Source: Tillus elongatus
Lineage: Eukaryota; Arthropoda; Insecta; Coleoptera; Cleridae
Assembly (NCBI GenBank): GCA_964006375.1
Contig: OZ023264.1
Coordinates: forward strand, 19,239,861 to 19,303,860
DNA length: 64,000 nucleotides
Direction of reading: 5' to 3'
The position numbers were made by a program, and so were the translations under genes. Below, piece after piece: positions 53,488-64,000 of the stretch. Under the pieces are notes generated by a model. The model did no database searches. It saw only the letters and a program-made list of their open reading frames with translations, and was not told the DNA's origin. How positions within the stretch are numbered: position 1 is the first letter of the stretch; each line of letters begins with the position of its first letter.

Positions 53488-54665
53488 TTTATTTTAACAA
53501 CACACCACGGGGGCTCACAGCCTAAATACTATCGTACCGTGGGTGTCAATAAGGAGGAAAGAGAAGACTTGTTAATTCTGGACTTGAAGGTTTGGAGGTT
53601 CGGAGGAAAAGGAAAAACATGTGCCGACAAGGAGTTTCACAACTTGGAAGTCCTCAGGTCAAAGGAGTGGGCATAACAAGATGTTCTATGTCTAGTTACC
53701 TGGACAGTAAAAGGGTGCATTCGCTCTGTTCCCCTGGTAGATCTGCTGGAGGCAGCAGGTGGAGGAACTATGGAAGAAAGCTCCTGTGAGCAGTGCCCGT
53801 GCAGATATCTATAAAAGAGAGAGAGAGAGAGAGAGGTCACCAACGGCACGTCGGTGGGCAAGGGATGGCAGCCTTTGGGTGAGGGTAGGGTCACCGATGA
53901 GACGTATAGCTCTCTTCTGAATGGAGTCCAGGATAGCGAGTGTAGAAGCGGCAGCGGCACCCTAGATGTGGGAACAGTATTCGAGGTTTGGCCTTATTTG
54001 TGAAGTATATAAGGTATAGAGATTAGCTGGTGAAAAGTATTTGCGAGCCCGGAAGAGGAAACCTAATTTCTTAGCAGCCGCTTCTGCAATTATGTGACAT
54101 GTTGGTGCCAATTGAGATTTGGACCAGGGAAATGCCAACAAGTGAATAGGACTCATTACTTTGAATAACTTGGTTGTTCATTGTGATTGGGTCTAGGGCT
54201 GGTGTATCTCTTATGAGATAGAAAGCAAGACTGAGATTTGGTGGAGTTGAATTGTACAAGATTTTTACTTCCCCAGTATAATATTTTTTGGAGATCCACA
54301 CACACAGAGAGAGAGAGATCCATGAGTCTGCGATCATCATCTAATTGGGCTAAAGAGACAGGCTTAGAATATTGTATATTTGAGTGGAGAGTGCTGCCAT
54401 CCGCGTAACTATGAACTGGGTTGGATGTGCTAGAAAGGAGGCCATTGATGTGGAGAAGAAACAATGTAGGGGCTAAAGCTGAACCTTGAGGGACTCCTGC
54501 ATTAATTGGATACAGTTTAGAGGGATGGCCATCCACGACAACAGAGATGCTCCGGTTGGAGAGGAAATTTGCTGTCCAGGTACAGAGTTTTGGTAGTGGG
54601 CCACAGGCCGGAAGTTTATTAAGCAGCGCTGCGTGTCAGACCTGGTCGAATGCTCTGGATATGTC
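53488..54665 (-). pseudogene. LINE family A, copy d (5'-truncated)
   Basis: Minus strand: VDGHPSKLYPINAGVPQGSA (GVPQGS box), YADGSTLHS in place of YADD, then LYTLYTSQIRPNLEYCSHI, SLFYRYLHGHCSQELSSIV. Frame breaks near 54300, 54160 and 53960; a GAGAGA tract expanded at 53818-53835. No poly(A) remains at 53488. The 5' truncation at 54665 meets the start of a large inverted repeat. Confidence 0.82.
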
Positions 54666-55545
54666 CTTTGTAAGTGGCTTGAATAAGTTCGTTAGCCAGG
54701 AAAATCGGACGCATGTTTCTCGGGAAATTTTGGTATATTCTAAAATAACAGAGCTATGACAACCAAATTTAGCAGATACGTTTCTACTATCAAACTTTCC
54801 TACATGCCGAAAGTCAGATGTGTAAAAAAGTTATAGGCATTTAAAAAAAAAGGGTGTCACTGGTGATCAGAGGAAAGCACAAGAATAAAATATTTTGTGT
54901 GTTTTACAAAATCAATCGAATATTACACAGAACGGTTAAGTTTTCTTGACGGAAAAGGTCAAGAAGTAGCAGAAAAACTATTTTGAAAATTTTATAATTT
55001 TTCTTCTTAAAAGGTGAAACTCGCGATTTGAAAGTCAAAATTTGCAATTTTCAAACAACGAATTTAAAACAAATACGCACTATGCAGAAGAAATCTTGTA
55101 ATAAGTGTGTTTTAAGTCTTAGCTTCAGCCCTCAATGTCCTTCATTTTAGTAAAATATTTTCGGAAAATCGATTTCAAATAGACCCTCTTTCTGATGCTT
55201 TGGCAGTAGTTTTCGCTATGGTTTAATAGTCTATATTTTAGCAAATTTTCGTAGAAAAAAAAACCGTTTTTGAGAAGACCGCGACTTATGAATTTTAAAA
55301 AGATGTCTTCAAATGAACTAGAACGGCTAAAACCCATATACCGGGTTAGTTTCAGTTTTTGTCTGTTTAAACATATACAGGGTGACGCATTTCTACGGTG
55401 AAGTTCAATATATCAGTTATTATACAATATATTGGAATAATTATATACGTTAATTGTAGGGTGTCTCGAGCTGCATCTTATAAATATATTTTGACAATCA
55501 CAGGGTGGATCATAGGTCGTTGGTGATCCACACTTGCTTTTTTTT
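54666..55545. repeat. left arm of a 2.35-kb imperfect palindrome
   Basis: From GGCTTGAATAAGTTCGTTAG (54679) through GACAACCAAATTTAGCAG, AAAGTTATAGGCATTT, GTCCTTCATTTTAGTAAAAT (55136) and AATAGACCCTCTTTCTGATG to repeat G (AGTTATTATACAATATATTG, ACAGGGTGGATCATAGG). At 55262-55385 it is interrupted by an inverted end module and CAGGGTGACGCATTTC. The mirror arm is 56400-57020. Confidence 0.6.
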
Positions 55546-55984
55546 TAATAGAACACCCCTTATGTTTGCATTTTTGAATTTTTCATTAAATTATAATGCA
55601 CGTCTGTAAGGAAAAAAATTGATATCGTTCATCGTTTTTTGAGTTATTTGAATTGTTTTGCAACTTTTCACGTTTTTGGCACATATCACAAACACATCAT
55701 AATAGCTAGCGGACCCCATGGAAATGACGCATTCAGAGAGCTTTTTGTTTGTATTACTCGTCGAAAAAATCGAACTGCCATTTTCAGGCACTCTCAAATA
55801 GTGGTTGAATTTTAAAACTTTTCGCAGAAAAGTTTTTAGTGTTTCCGTAGAAATGAATTTTTGTAACACTTTTGTGAGATTTTAATAATCTATAATGTGT
55901 TTAATAAGTTATTGTAAAAAAAAAGTTGTCGAATTTTTGTGAAGAATATAATTTAGTGTAACATTACTGAAGGAAATTTCTGCA
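55546..55984. other. centre of the palindrome, left of the hairpin repeat
   Basis: A minus-strand frame at 55591-55869 shows no recognisable family. Nothing else seen. Confidence 0.3.
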
Positions 55985-56310
55985 AAAATAAAGTCTGGAC
56001 GCAGCAAGTGCGTTATGGTAGTGAATTTTCATAAAAATATTTTTATGAACAAATATGTTTTTTTAAGAAAGCAGGCATCAAATTTGTTTACCAGTATAAC
56101 CTATATAGTAGAAACAATGTGCCATGTTTCATCAAAATAACTTTATTGTTTGAAAATGTGCAAAAATTTACGAAAGTAAACTTAAAATGCTTATGAAATA
56201 CTGGTTTCTTGGTCAACCTTATTGGTTAATAGCAAATTGAGCTATTCAAATTTGAAGCATTTAATGAAAATTCGCTACCATAACGCACTTGCTGCGTCCC
56301 GAATTTCTTT
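55985..56310 (+). repeat. GCAAGTGCGTTATGG hairpin repeat, copy D
   Basis: GACGCAGCAAGTGCGTTATG (55996) and the mirror CTACCATAACGCACTTGCTG (56275). Interior matches 31229-31545 (TTACCAGTATAACATATATAG-like). Confidence 0.65.
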
Positions 56311-56399
56311 GTTTACAAACATGTATTATATTTTGATGGAAAATGCAAACATGCAATAAAATAAGGCGTGTTCGAGTAAAAAAAAAAAGAAAATTTGAA

Positions 56400-57020
56400 T
56401 CACCAACTTATGGGGCACCTGTAATTGTAGAAATATTTTTTAAGATGTACCTCAAAACAACCTATAGTTAATGTATACAATTTTTTTCGTATCTTGCATA
56501 ATAACGGATATATTGAGCTTTATTGATTTTTTACGAAAATTAGACAAAACTTATATACCATTAAACGATAAACTCTATAGCCAAGCTACTGCCAAAGCAT
56601 AGAGTAAGGGTCTATTTGAAATGAATTCTCTAGAAATATTTTAGTAAAATGAAGGACACTGACGACTGAAACTAAGACTTCAGGCTCTGTAAAACATTCT
56701 TCTTGAGACATTCTCTTTCCATAGCTTATATTAGTTTCAGGTTCTTTACCTAAATATTACCAATTTTGACGTTTTAAATCGCAACTTTGATGTTTTGAGG
56801 AAAACTCAAATTTATTTTCTTTAAATGCCTATAACTTTTTGGCCTTTTAACCTACAGACCTAAATTTTGGTATGTAACTTAGCTTTAACGATGTAAACTC
56901 GCGTACCAAATTTGGTTGTCCTTGTTTTGTTAGTTCCGGAGATATAATTTTTTTTCGAAAGAAAACACATAATTTTCCCGGATAACCTTAGCGGATTTTC
57001 TTGGGTAACGAACTTATCCA
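56400..57020. repeat. right arm of the imperfect palindrome
   Basis: Reverse of 54666-55545: GCATAATAACGGATATATTG, AGGGTCTATTTGAAATGAAT, ATTTTAGTAAAATGAAGGAC (56637), AAATGCCTATAACTTTTTGG, CAAATTTGGTTGTC, TAACGAACTTATCCAAGCC. It flows into the tail module of repeat copy 5. Confidence 0.6.
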
Positions 57021-57115
57021 AGCCTCCAAGCCACTTGCAAAAGGAAGGTATTTTACAAATTTCCTCAAAATCGGCCCATTATTTCTTGAGTTATCGGTGT
57101 GATATATACAGATAT

Positions 57116-57203
<88 letters not shown>

Positions 57204-57335
57204 ATATAAAAAATGAAACTAACCCCGGATATGTGTTCTGGGGGGCATAATTAGCGCTCATTTGAATAAATTTTTTCAAAATTAAAAAGTCTAGATCTCT
57301 TCATTAGCGAATTTTTTTTTAATTCACTAAAATAG
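57021..57335 (+). repeat. microsatellite-anchored repeat, copy 5
   Basis: Tail module (CCATTATTTCTTGAGTTATC, GGTGTGATATATAC), (TA)n 57119-57201, end module (AAACATATAAAAAATG, GGATATGTGTTCTGGGGGGC, AATTAGCGCTCATTTG, AAGTCTAGATCTC) and terminal hairpin TAGCGAATTTTTTTTT..AATTCACTA. Confidence 0.7.
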
Positions 57336-57639
57336 TGAATTTTTGTAAAATAAATTTTTGCAAATTTTCATATTGTTTTTTAACTTTGGTCAAAGCTGTT
57401 TGTGAATAATTATATCTTGACAGGTGTGTCAATAGCCTAAAGAGGTTCGCCGGCCAGGAAAATCGGACCAGTGTTTCTGGAACTTTTTAGGCATATTTTC
57501 AGAAAGTTCTTGTACTTTTTAAAACAATAAAGCTATTTTAATGAAATGTGTTACATTGTTACTACTATATAGGATATACTGCCAATAAAATCTCTATTAA
57601 AAATAAGACATATTTGCCATTAAACACATTTTTACGAAC
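57336..57639. other. repeat-like, unassigned
   Basis: GGTTCGCCGGCCAGGAAAAT at 57441 resembles the inverted tail module (54689). Otherwise nothing recognised. Confidence 0.35.
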
Positions 57640-57675
57640 ATTTGCTACCATAACGCACTTGCTGCGTCCAGACTC
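57640..57675 (-). repeat. half copy of the hairpin repeat
   Basis: GCTACCATAACGCACTTGCT followed by GCGTCCAGAC. A facing partial start, TCTGACGCAGTGCTTTATGG, lies at 58182, so 57640-58210 may be one relic with an inserted core. Confidence 0.5.
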
Positions 57676-57779
57676 TTTCAGAGTGTGGCGACTTTGGCAA
57701 CAATTTTTGAGAAAATACTAACCGTGAGAGGAATGATTCGCAGAAATATCGTACAGACAAATCAAAGACAGCAACAAAT

Positions 57780-57950
57780 CTAATATTTATTGCAGGATTT
57801 AATTAAACTGGTCACGAATCCGGTTAACGACTCTATTGGAGTCTATAAAGAGACCCCCCAGTGATATCACTTTTTGTCTGAATCGCGGTCGATGTGGGAG
57901 TATTTCAACAGCAGAAGTCATTATTCCTAGCTTTTTTGTGGTATATATGT
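57780..57950. repeat. dispersed repeat, copy 1 of 2
   Basis: AATTAAACTGGTCACGAATC, GGTTAACGACTCTATTGGAG, CTGAATCGCGG and GTGGGAGTATTTCAACAGC align in order with 63110-63280. No coding potential recognised. Confidence 0.45.
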
Positions 57951-58869
57951 CAAACAGTGTGAAGGATACATTAGCCAATATTGATTTCGAGCGGTTTTTG
58001 CCGTAATGCTACATGATAAATGTTTTTTTCCAAACGAGTGAAAAATACGTGTTCTCCTAACAATGTTCGTAATATCCCTTTGTAACTGGATCCATTGGAT
58101 TACAGTATTATCAGTAAATTAATGATCAAAAGGTAATGGTCGAGTTCATTTGGTAAACAAAAGGCTTTAAAACATTAAAGTTCTGACGCAGTGCTTTATG
58201 GTAGTGAATTTTATTAAAAGCTTTTTTGTTATTAATGACTCAACTTTTCATTGATTTAGTAATATTAACTTTAACACATGATCTATAGGCCACTATAAAG
58301 ACAATTTGACTATTAAACTGCAATAAGATAAGATAATTATTGACTGAATCGACAGATACTTGATGAAAGGCATAGGAAATTTTGTTGCAAAGAAAAGTAT
58401 TTTAAAGATCAATGAATAAAATTGTGTTATGGTCAGCAGTCTATGCGAAAAAAGATTTATAGTTAAGTAAGGAGCAATAGGCATGGATGCAAAATAATAA
58501 TGTTTTGTATCCTCCTACTATGTCGAAAAGCATAACTATTGGACAATTGATAGTCCATTTATTAATCTTATTTTTAAAGGGGTAGACATTGATCCAATCC
58601 AATCCATAGCAGGTGGTATTGGAATTTTCCTTTACGTAATAGTTAAGGATTTTTTCACGCCCGAGGAGGTACCACCCCATACATCAAGGGGCCGGTGAAG
58701 TCCCAACGGACGTTTTCGGTTCTGGTGTATGAGTCGGTTTCCCTTATAAGCAAAAATGATGATGGCTCCTTCTTGTACAAAAGATTCCGGAGGCAAAATA
58801 CCCCTCCATTCGGATCTCCGGGAGAGGGGTCTACAGGGGATGCCAACATCAAGATTTAACATATCCTTT
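57951..58869. other. no gene recognised; possible LINE 5' UTR at its end
   Basis: 58640-58860 (CAAGGGGCCGGTGAAGTCCC, CGGATCTCCGGGAGAGGGGT) is more GC-rich than its surroundings and lies directly before the endonuclease of LINE family A copy e. I take it as that element's 5' region. Confidence 0.35.
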
Positions 58870-61752
58870 TAAAATATATGTGGCCTAAATTCTAACCTGA
58901 ACTCCGTCCACCATTTCCTCCAGGCTAACAGGCCCCAACTCCTCTTCCTCACCGAAACCCAAATCAGTGCCAAAACAGCCACTAATCACCTTAATTTCCC
59001 GGGGTATGAGCTCATTACTTCCTTTAGATTGCATAGAGGCGTGTGCGCATACGTCCGTTGCAATTTACTCTGCACCAGACTCCCCAATTTAGAAGCTGGA
59101 AGAAAAGACATACTATGGATAAAACTCTCTCTCTCAGGGCTGCAACTAAATTCATCTGTTGCATTTACCGGTCACCTTCTGACAACAAATTTGTCCAGCT
59201 CTTTGACTACCTTTCTGAAAAAACCGACTATCTGATTTCTGAATATCCTTCCTCCGAAGTCACTATTCTTGGTGACTTCAATGTCCATAATAAGGAATGC
59301 CTAGGATCTTCAATCCACAAAGGAGAGCAGCAGATGCCTTTGCATTCAGCAATTCTTTAGCCAATATGGTTCAGCAACCTACTTACTTTCCTCGTATCCC
59401 AACACACAGCTCAAATCCCTTGGATCTTCTTCTTACTACAAAACCTGAATGCTATAAGATATCAGTCACCGCCCCTTGGCCGCTCAGACCACGGCATGGT
59501 CACTGCTTCCTGCGCAATGCAACCCGAGGTCACACAGTCATCACACCCACGTATCGCTTGGCACTACAACTCCGCAAACTGGGACGAAATGCGGGATTAC
59601 TTTTCCTCATTTTCATGGGCGTCTGTCTGCTTCTCTCATCCTGACCCCTCTGATATCTCACAAAACGTCACCGAAATTATCCAAGCTGGAATGGAGTTAT
59701 TTATTCCACGTACACAGAAAACCTCTTCAGCCACTCAAAAGCCCTGGTTCTCTAAATCCTGTGACAAGGCCAGACTTAAAAATGTCAAAGCTCACAAAAC
59801 GCTTCTACACAATCCCAGTCAAGAAAACCGTCAAGCATTTAACGACGCAAGAAACCGCTATGTCCGCAATCTTTCTGAGGCAAAAAACTCGTTTAATAAC
59901 CACATGAAAAACAAAGTCCTATTAAGCTCCAACGGCGGCAAACCCTTCTGGACTCTTGCTAAATCTATTGTGAATAATTTCTGCAAAAGCACGTTCCCAC
60001 CTCTTGTCTCAGGGGATGAAATTGTTTCTACTACCCTGGGCAAGGCTGAACTTTTTGCTTCGTTGTTCGCCAGCAATTCTACTCTCAACCCACCTCCAAA
60101 TTTTCAACCATCAACAGTCCCCAATGTCGCGCATAAAATGACGGATATCATTTTCAAAACTATAAAGGTACGAAAGATGCTCTCTTCTCTTAATACCAGG
60201 AAAGCCTCTGGTCTTGATGAGATCCCAGCAATTGTTCTCAAAAAATGCACACCAGAACTTGCTCCTGTCCTGACTCGTCTGTTTCAGATATCTTATAATA
60301 AAGGCATATTCCCCAGTAACTGGAAAACTGCTCGAGTACAACCCATCCCCAAGAGAGGATCCAAAGCGCTTCCTAGCAACTACATGCCTATTTCTCTCCT
60401 TTCAGTCGTCTCTAAATTGATGGAAAAGTATATAAACACCGAATTACTAAAATTTCTGGAAAACACAGTCTAATCCACGACAAGCAGTATGGATTCTGTT
60501 AGCGCAGATCGACTGCTGACCTCCTTTCTTTTGTCACCCATTCTTGGAACAAGTCTATGGAACTACACGGTGAATCCCAGATTGTCGCTCTAGACATATC
60601 CAAAGCATTGGACCAGGTCTGGCACGCAGCGCTGCTTAATAAACTTCCGGCCTATGGCCTACCACCAAAACTTTGTACCTGGACAGCAAATTTTCTCTCA
60701 AACAGGAGCATTTCTGTTGTTGTGGATGGCCATTCCTCTAAACTGTATCCAATTAATGCAGGAGTTCCTCAAGGTTCAGCTTTAGCCTCTACTTTGTTTC
60801 TTCCCCACATCAATGACCTCCTCTCTAGCACATCCAACCCACTTCACAGTTACGCGGACAACAGCACCCTCCACTCAAATATACAATATTTTAAGCCTGT
60901 CTCTTTAGCCCAATTAGATGAGGATCGCAGACTCATGGAGAGTTCTGTCTCCGCGGATCTCCAAAAAATATTAGACTGGGGAAGTAGAAATCTTGTAGAA
61001 TTCAACCCCACCAAATCTCAGTCTTGCTTTCTTTCTCATAAGAGATACACCAGCCATAGACCCATCACAATGAACAACCAAGTTATTCAAAGTAATGAGT
61101 CCTTTTCTCTTGTTGGCATTTCTGTGGATCGAAATCTTAATTGGCACCAACATGTCACATCAATTGCAGAAGCGGCTGCTAAGAAATTAGGTTTCCTCTT
61201 CCGGGCTCGCAAATACTTTTCACCAGCTAATCTCTATACCTTATATACTTCACAAATAAGGCCAAACCTCGAATACTGCTCCCACATCTGGGGTGCAACT
61301 GCCGCTTCTACACTCGCTGTCCTGGACTCCATTCATTCCACGTCTCATCGGTGACCCTACCCTCACCCAAAGGCTGTCATCTTTTGCCCACCGACGTGAC
61401 GTTGGTGACCTCTTTCTATTTTATAGATATCTGCACGGGCACTGCTCAGGGGAGCTTTCCTCCATAGTTCCCCCACCTGCTGCCCCCAACAGATCTACCA
61501 GGGAAACGGAGCGAATGCACCCTTTTACTGTCCAGGTCACCAGACATAGAACTTCTTGTTATACCCGCTCTTTTGTCCCGAGGACTTCCAAGTTGTGGAA
61601 TTCCTTGCCGGCACATGTGTTTCTTTCTCCTCCGAGCCTCCAAACCTTCAAGTCCAGAATTAACAAGTTGTCTCTTTCATCCCTGTCAACACCCACGGTA
61701 CGATAGTATTTAGGCTGTAAGCCCTCGTGGTGTATTGTTGAAATTAAAAAAA
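58870..61752 (+). pseudogene. LINE family A, copy e (longest; endonuclease, RT, 3' end)
   Basis: Endonuclease frames from 58880: ANRPQLLFLTETQISAKTAT, FPGYELITSF, then SEVTILGDFNVHNKECLGS and APLGRSDHGMV (one frame off). Linker and RT: KPWFSKSCDKARLKNVKAHK, RKASGLDEIPAIVLKKCTPE, LPSNYMPISLLSVVSKLMEK, ISKALDQVWHAALL, AGVPQGSALASTLFLPHIND and YADNSTLHS (60853), in which the second catalytic Asp is Asn. C-terminus LYTLYTSQIRPNLEYCSHIW, then SLQTFKSRINKLSLSSLSTP before the stop, a shared 3' UTR and poly(A) at 61745-61755. No RNase H. At least five frame breaks. Best template for the family's consensus; CR1 or Jockey type, not resolved. Confidence 0.85.
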
Positions 61753-61758
61753 AAAGAT

Positions 61759-62880
61759 GGGGTCGAGGAGTCGGGGGCTAAAGGACTCCACGGGGCAAGC
61801 TGAGGAAGCGGAAACAATGACATGAGCTTTCCATGAAGCTTTCCTCAAGACCGTCATTCGCGGTGAACAGCCGCATCCAGCACGAGGTGAGCCTGCTTAT
61901 AACTAAACATGACGGATCTAGACAAGGAGGTCGAGAAAGCTCCTCCAATCTACGGTGTCACGTGACCCGTGCTTAGCGATCGATGGCACCAGAGTGATGG
62001 TGTAAACGGAACCTCTGGAGTACCGGGCAACCCTCCAGAGTAACCCGCCTTGCATCACACAGGGGGTTCAGATGGTGTCCCCGATTCTCGGGAACAACAT
62101 GAAGAAGAGAAATATAAACAAAACCAAAACGAATGAGACCCGAGGAGTGGCTCCGGATACATACTCGTGCCTTGAGTCTATTCCGGAAACGGAAACGAGC
62201 CAGGGGGCGGCAGCGTCTGCGCGGACTCTGGAGGTCTCACGACCGACGCAGACACGGGGATCAGGGGGTAGCTTCGGCCACGGACCTGTCCCCTACACCC
62301 ATGCTGAGGACTGGGTCCCACTGGAGGGTGGCGTGGTCCGCGGGCTCTGGGCGACCCTCCACCAGTGAGGACCCTACTGTAAGAATAGAGAGACTGCTCC
62401 GGCAGTCCAAGCGTCTTTCCGGGGCGCAAAGAAAGAAGATCCGGAAGGCGCAGAAAATGGCGACCGGGGCGTGGACGGACGAGAAACCTGTAATGGCGCA
62501 AGAAAGAAGTGCGAGTCAGAAGAGGACGCGCTCGGACTTTAGTTCCACGGGGCGCGCCTGGCGGGGGGCATCATCTGGTTAACCTGTGCCGGCCCGCAGT
62601 CACGAGACTGGCTGCGGAAAACAATCAGGGGCCTCGGTCAGATTTGGGAGGGTGCGTTGAGCCCAAGGAACTTCGAAAGAGACGCAAGGTCCACGTACGG
62701 ATCCCCGACACCGTCCCGTAAAAGACGGTGATCAGAAGACTGAAGATCCAGAACCTTGAACTGGGGACACAACACTGGTCGGTTCTCAGTAGGAAGGCAA
62801 ACGAGAAATTACAGACTCTCGCCTTCTAGATCGGCCAGGCATCTTACAGAGTCCTTGAGGGAACCTCCTACAAGGCATTC
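61759..62880 (+). pseudogene. 5' fragment of the I/LOA-like LINE (5' UTR and broken ORF1)
   Basis: Matches the 5' end of the element at 43437-48630, starting GGGGTCGAGGAGTCGGGGGC. ORF1 pieces: IPETETSQGAAA, GVASATDLSPTP, RQSKRLSGAQRKKIRKAQKM, then an internal deletion from RTRSDFSST to the segment that encodes GGHHLVNLCRPAVTRLAAEN out of frame, and VRIPDTVP. Ends at about 62880 before ORF2. It begins four bases after the poly(A) of LINE family A copy e, same strand. Confidence 0.75.
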
Positions 62881-64000
62881 TCCATTGCACTATTTACTCT
62901 ATCTTTATAATCGTTTTAATCCAAAGTCACAACCGTATCTGTTTTCAGATTACAAGATTACGCAAATAATTATTGGGTGAGGTCTTATAATTTTAAAACC
63001 AAAATGCTGAACGATATTTACTAATCCGTCTAAAAGTCTACTGATTCTGAAATTAAATAAGAAGCAATTCACAACCAAACTTCATTGAAGCTCAACGATC
63101 ATAACAAATTTTCAACTAATTATGAAAATTAATCAAACCGGCCACGATTCAGTTGACGCTTCTGTTGAAGTAGAAACCGACTCGAGCGATTTTTTGCTTG
63201 AATCACAGCAGTTCTCGTTTAATATAACAGCACCGTCTACGTGGGAATATCCTAGCAGCTGGAGCAATTATCCGCAGCACTTTTAGTTGGGCCAAGATTT
63301 GTAGATTATATTGCATCGTGAGTAACATTTTAATTGTACCCTCATCTACATAGACTTCTTGTTCTACGCCAGAGCAAAAAAGCCAGACTCCGTTTTAGTA
63401 AAAATCTGAAATATTTTATGCCTAAAACAACTTCTTTTCACAGCTCTGGTTTTTACGGCTGAGTTTGTAACTCCTACATGTTTTAAGTGATGAAACTACG
63501 TCTTGAAAAAATGGAACGTAAAGTCTCAAAAACAATAAAATTCTGCATTTCGTCCTTACACATTGGAAGCATTAGATCTAGACTATAGTTTGGTTGGTAA
63601 TAATTATATAGTATATCTTGTAATTAAGCTTACACGGGTAATATAAGGTAATTACGACAGTCGTTGACACCAGTGGCGTCTCCTGACCAAAACGTTCGGG
63701 TGTGCGGTAACGAGTTGCTGATAGTGGTGGTTTTAAAAATTATGAACACTAACTGTTCATACATATATTGTACCTATATGGGAATAATACAAAGATAAAT
63801 AAATTAATCTCCCACCGCAACACTAACAAATAAAAAAGTCACTTAAAACTTTAAAATACGAAAAGAACATTGAATTATTATACAACCTCTTCTCTTCACA
63901 CAAATTTGTGTTAGTGTTAGCACCGTCCGGAAAGGGGTGTAAAATGAAAACATTAAATGTATTTTATTGTTAATATGGTACTAAATAATAAAATGTGTAA
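62881..64000. other. right end of the window, no gene recognised
   Basis: Holds the second copy of the 57780 repeat (63110-63280). CAGTGGCGTCTCCTGACC at 63671 resembles a hAT terminus, but no partner is in the window. Confidence 0.35.
63110..63280. repeat. dispersed repeat, copy 2 of 2
   Basis: AATTAATCAAACCGGCCACG, GTTGACGCTTCTGTTGAAGT, TTGAATCACAGCAG and GTGGGAATATCCTAGCAGC align with 57780-57950 at moderate identity by eye. Confidence 0.45.

Noticed and set aside
58632..58862. GC-richer minus-strand frame as a possible upstream olfactomedin or collagen exon
   Set aside because: No Gly-X-Y repeat, and position directly before the LINE endonuclease suggests retrotransposon 5' sequence.

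Overview
The window is nuclear DNA from an arthropod, most likely an insect. It is AT-rich, carries spliceosomal introns, and is loaded with LINE retrotransposons, cut-and-paste DNA transposons and TA microsatellites. The LINE types seen (an R1-clade element, an RNase H-bearing I/LOA-like element with a KRLSGAQRKK-type ORF1, and a CR1/Jockey-like family) are typical of insects. I cannot name the species.

Two host genes are supported, both on the minus strand. (1) Positions 1353-10521 hold a complete seven-exon gene whose splice phases join without error into a 505-codon protein: PH domain, IRS-type PTB domain, SH2-type tyrosine motifs, a PPPLPPRR segment and three terminal YxxM motifs. It is a docking adaptor of the DOK/IRS family. 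(2) Positions 20529-50986 hold the last four exons of an olfactomedin-domain gene. Exons at 50.9, 50.6, 31.0 and 20.6 kb join in phase and end in a natural stop. Its 19.4-kb and 10.1-kb introns contain most of the mobile DNA, and its 5' exons lie outside what I can identify.

Layout: 1-10.5 kb, DOK-like gene with an inserted mariner-like element and inverted LINE fragments in its introns. 10.9-12.6 kb, broken hAT element. 12.6-20 kb, no host coding sequence; MITEs, a microsatellite-anchored repeat and a LINE fragment. 20.7-30.8 kb (OLF intron), an R1-clade LINE with near-intact ORFs sitting in a (TAG)n tract, a LINE tail, a mariner relic and a chimeric RT relic. 31-50.4 kb (OLF intron), a 3.7-kb transposon with 691-bp inverted arms, another mariner-like relic, a gutted Gypsy element, and a nest in which an I/LOA-like LINE (13-bp target duplication) sits inside a CR1-like LINE, itself between the arms of an inverted repeat. 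51-64 kb, more of the same families, including the longest CR1-like copy at 58.9-61.75 kb.

The most unusual signal is a family of non-autonomous repeats built round (TA)n tracts, with constant modules on each side and a hairpin end. There are about eight copies in both orientations. Transposons starting CAGGGTG sit repeatedly in or beside their TA tracts. No CRISPR array, tRNA or rRNA gene was recognised.
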